NCBI RefSeq assembly: GCF_014332695.1
Contig: NZ_MBUA01000001.1
Location: 372,001-436,000, forward strand
Origin: Flavihumibacter stibioxidans
GTDB taxonomy: Bacteria; Bacteroidota; Bacteroidia; Chitinophagales; Chitinophagaceae
Direction: 5' to 3'
DNA: 64,000 nucleotides
Shown here: positions 62,760-64,000 of the stretch, in pieces
How the letters are laid out: every line of letters starts with the position of its first letter
Numbering within the stretch: the stretch's first letter is position 1
The notes under the pieces: model-generated
Databases searched by the model: none
What the model saw: only the letters and a program-made list of their open reading frames with translations
Told to the model about the DNA's origin: nothing
Position numbers and translations under genes: made by a program

Positions 62760-64000
62760 TCACCCGTCGGGTGCCACCCGTCGGGTCGCACCCGACGGGT
62801 GAAGTTTTTCCGCAGCAAGGATGTTTTCAATCCCCTTCAGAACGGCATCGGGGTTGAATGAAATGCTGGAAATGCCCTCTTCCACAAGGAATTGTGCAAA
62901 CTCGGGGTAATCACTTGGGGCCTGCCCGCAGAGACCCACCGGCCGGCCGGCCTTCCGGCCCCTGCGGATCATATCAGCGATCATCGCCATCGGAGCAGGA
63001 TTGAGTTCACTGAACAGGTCGCTGATGATAGCCGAATCGCGGTCTATGCCAAGGGTTAGCTGCGTTAGATCATTGGAACCAATTGAAAAGCCATCAAAGA
63101 GTTCAGCAAAGGATTCTGCCATCAGGACATTACTCGGGATCTCGGCCATCATATATATTTCAAGGCTGGGATCCGCCTGCCTGTCGAGGCCATCTTCTTT
63201 CATTACCTGCAGAACCTTTTTGCCTTCCTCAACCGTGCGGCAGAACGGAATCATCACTTTGGTATTGATCAGGCCCATCTCTTCCCGTACTTTTTTTACC
63301 GCCAGGCATTCCAGCCTGAATCCGTCGCGGTACATGGGGTGGTAATATCTCGAAGCCCCCCTGAATCCCAGCATGGGGTTCTCTTCCAGTGGTTCAAAAG
63401 CTGTTCCGCCCAGCAGTCCGGCATATTCGTTGGTCTTGAAATCACTCATTCGCAGGATCACCGGCCTGGGGTAAAATGCTGCAGCAATGGTGGCAATTCC
63501 CTCTGCCAGCTTATCAATAAAATAGGCCGGCTTATCGGTATATCCGCAGGTCAGGTTGGTGATTACCTGTTTCACCGTTTCATCCTTTACTTTATCAAAC
63601 TGGAGGAGTGCCATCGGGTGAATCTTCACCGAGTGGGTAATGATAAATTCCATGCGCATCAATCCCACCCCATTATTCGGATAAAAAGAAAGGGAAAATG
63701 CCTTTTCAGGGTCACCAACGATCAGCATAACCTCTGTTCTTTCCGGCAGACTGAATGTGGAACAATCTATCTCTTTTGCACTGACCGGCAGAATACCATC
63801 ATATATAAACCCGGTCTTACCCTCACAACATGACACTGTTATTTCCTGCCCGTCTTTCAATGCATCGGTAATATTTCCGCATCCGACTACCGCAGGCACA
63901 CCCAACTCACGTGCAACAATAGACGCGTGACTGGTACGGCCACCTTTATTGGTTATTATGGCTGCTGCCTTTTTAAGGATCGGGTCCCAGTCGGGGCTGG
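62760..64000 (-). CDS. ppsA: Phosphoenolpyruvate synthase, C-terminal part (5' end beyond window)
   Basis: The frame is open to the window edge. The mobile phosphohistidine domain is visible near the edge (TNKGGRTSHASIVARELGVPAV, the His in TSHA), then the TIM-barrel domain (ENPMLGFRGASRYY, FSIGSNDLTQLTLGIDRDS, and VGLCGQAPSDYPEFAQFL with the catalytic Cys). It makes PEP from pyruvate and ATP. The last 12 residues (HPSGATRRVAPDG) are encoded by a palindromic repeat and are probably an acquired extension. Confidence 0.9.
   Translation of the reverse strand, partial: SPDWDPILKKAAAIITNKGGRTSHASIVARELGVPAVVGCGNITDALKDGQEITVSCCEGKTGFIYDGILPVSAKEIDCSTFSLPERTEVMLIVGDPEKAFSLSFYPNNGVGLMRMEFIITHSVKIHPMALLQFDKVKDETVKQVITNLTCGYTDKPAYFIDKLAEGIATIAAAFYPRPVILRMSDFKTNEYAGLLGGTAFEPLEENPMLGFRGASRYYHPMYRDGFRLECLAVKKVREEMGLINTKVMIPFCRTVEEGKKVLQVMKEDGLDRQADPSLEIYMMAEIPSNVLMAESFAELFDGFSIGSNDLTQLTLGIDRDSAIISDLFSELNPAPMAMIADMIRRGRKAGRPVGLCGQAPSDYPEFAQFLVEEGISSISFNPDAVLKGIENILAAEKLHPSGATRRVAPDG
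62761..62801. repeat. Tandem 13-bp palindromic repeats at the ppsA 3' end
   Basis: CACCCGTCGGGTG at 62761, CACCCGTCGGGTC at 62775 and CACCCGACGGGTG at 62789: a palindromic unit at exact 14-bp spacing. It supplies the ppsA stop codon and C-terminal residues. Confidence 0.8.

Overview
The window looks like a member of the Bacteroidota, probably close to Chitinophagaceae. This is inferred from family content: DUF5686 and DUF4249 proteins, outer-membrane receptors with an N-terminal carboxypeptidase-regulatory domain, a DUF4382 lipoprotein, TAnnTTTG-type promoter elements and few Shine-Dalgarno sites. No rRNA or tRNA gene was recognised, so the taxonomy is not anchored by a marker gene.

Layout. 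(1) 0-7 kb, minus strand: polysaccharide deacetylase, LysE-type permease, a degenerate acyl-carrier-like protein, a sterol-desaturase-family hydroxylase, DUF2147, a DUF5686 surface protein and a DUF4382 lipoprotein. (2) 7-16.6 kb, plus strand: ECF sigma factor with an inner-membrane-anchored beta-barrel partner, HD protein, TonB-dependent receptor with DUF4249 lipoprotein, two PAP2 phosphatases and a serine hydrolase. (3) 16.7-37.8 kb: an envelope/ion-stress block with PepSY-like periplasmic proteins, a third PAP2, K+ channel, UspA, VIT1/CCC1, DUF1003, PPK2, a proton P-type ATPase, an Mg-type P-type ATPase, an RND tripartite efflux system, a DMT permease, an outer-membrane barrel and an LTA-synthase-like sulfatase. 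Six promoters here carry the same direct repeat (TTCAG or TACAG, exactly 11 bp apart), suggesting one OmpR/PhoB-type regulon.

(4) 37.8-59.1 kb: an AT-richer mobilisable and defence island. It holds a DUF262/DUF1524 GmrSD-like protein, a GGCT-like gene bracketed by two large structured repeats, ssb, DUF932, an HNH protein, RadC, a two-gene short Argonaute system whose partner reads as SMEK-APAZ, a candidate oriT with MobC, relaxase and coupling protein, a protoglobin/DUF2024/MarR operon, an N6-adenine methylase with a PD-(D/E)XK partner, and a DUF1016 nuclease containing two palindromic insertions. (5) 59.2-64 kb: visibly more GC-rich, chromosome-like genes: dienelactone hydrolase, CrtI-like oxidoreductase, acyl carrier protein, DoxX and the 3' part of a PEP synthase.

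The best candidate for an undescribed system is the SMEK-APAZ plus catalytically inactive short pAgo pair at 45,011-47,955. Second are the shared 11-bp-spaced operators, the paired structured repeats at 40.1 and 40.9 kb, and the shared structured leaders in front of ssb and radC.
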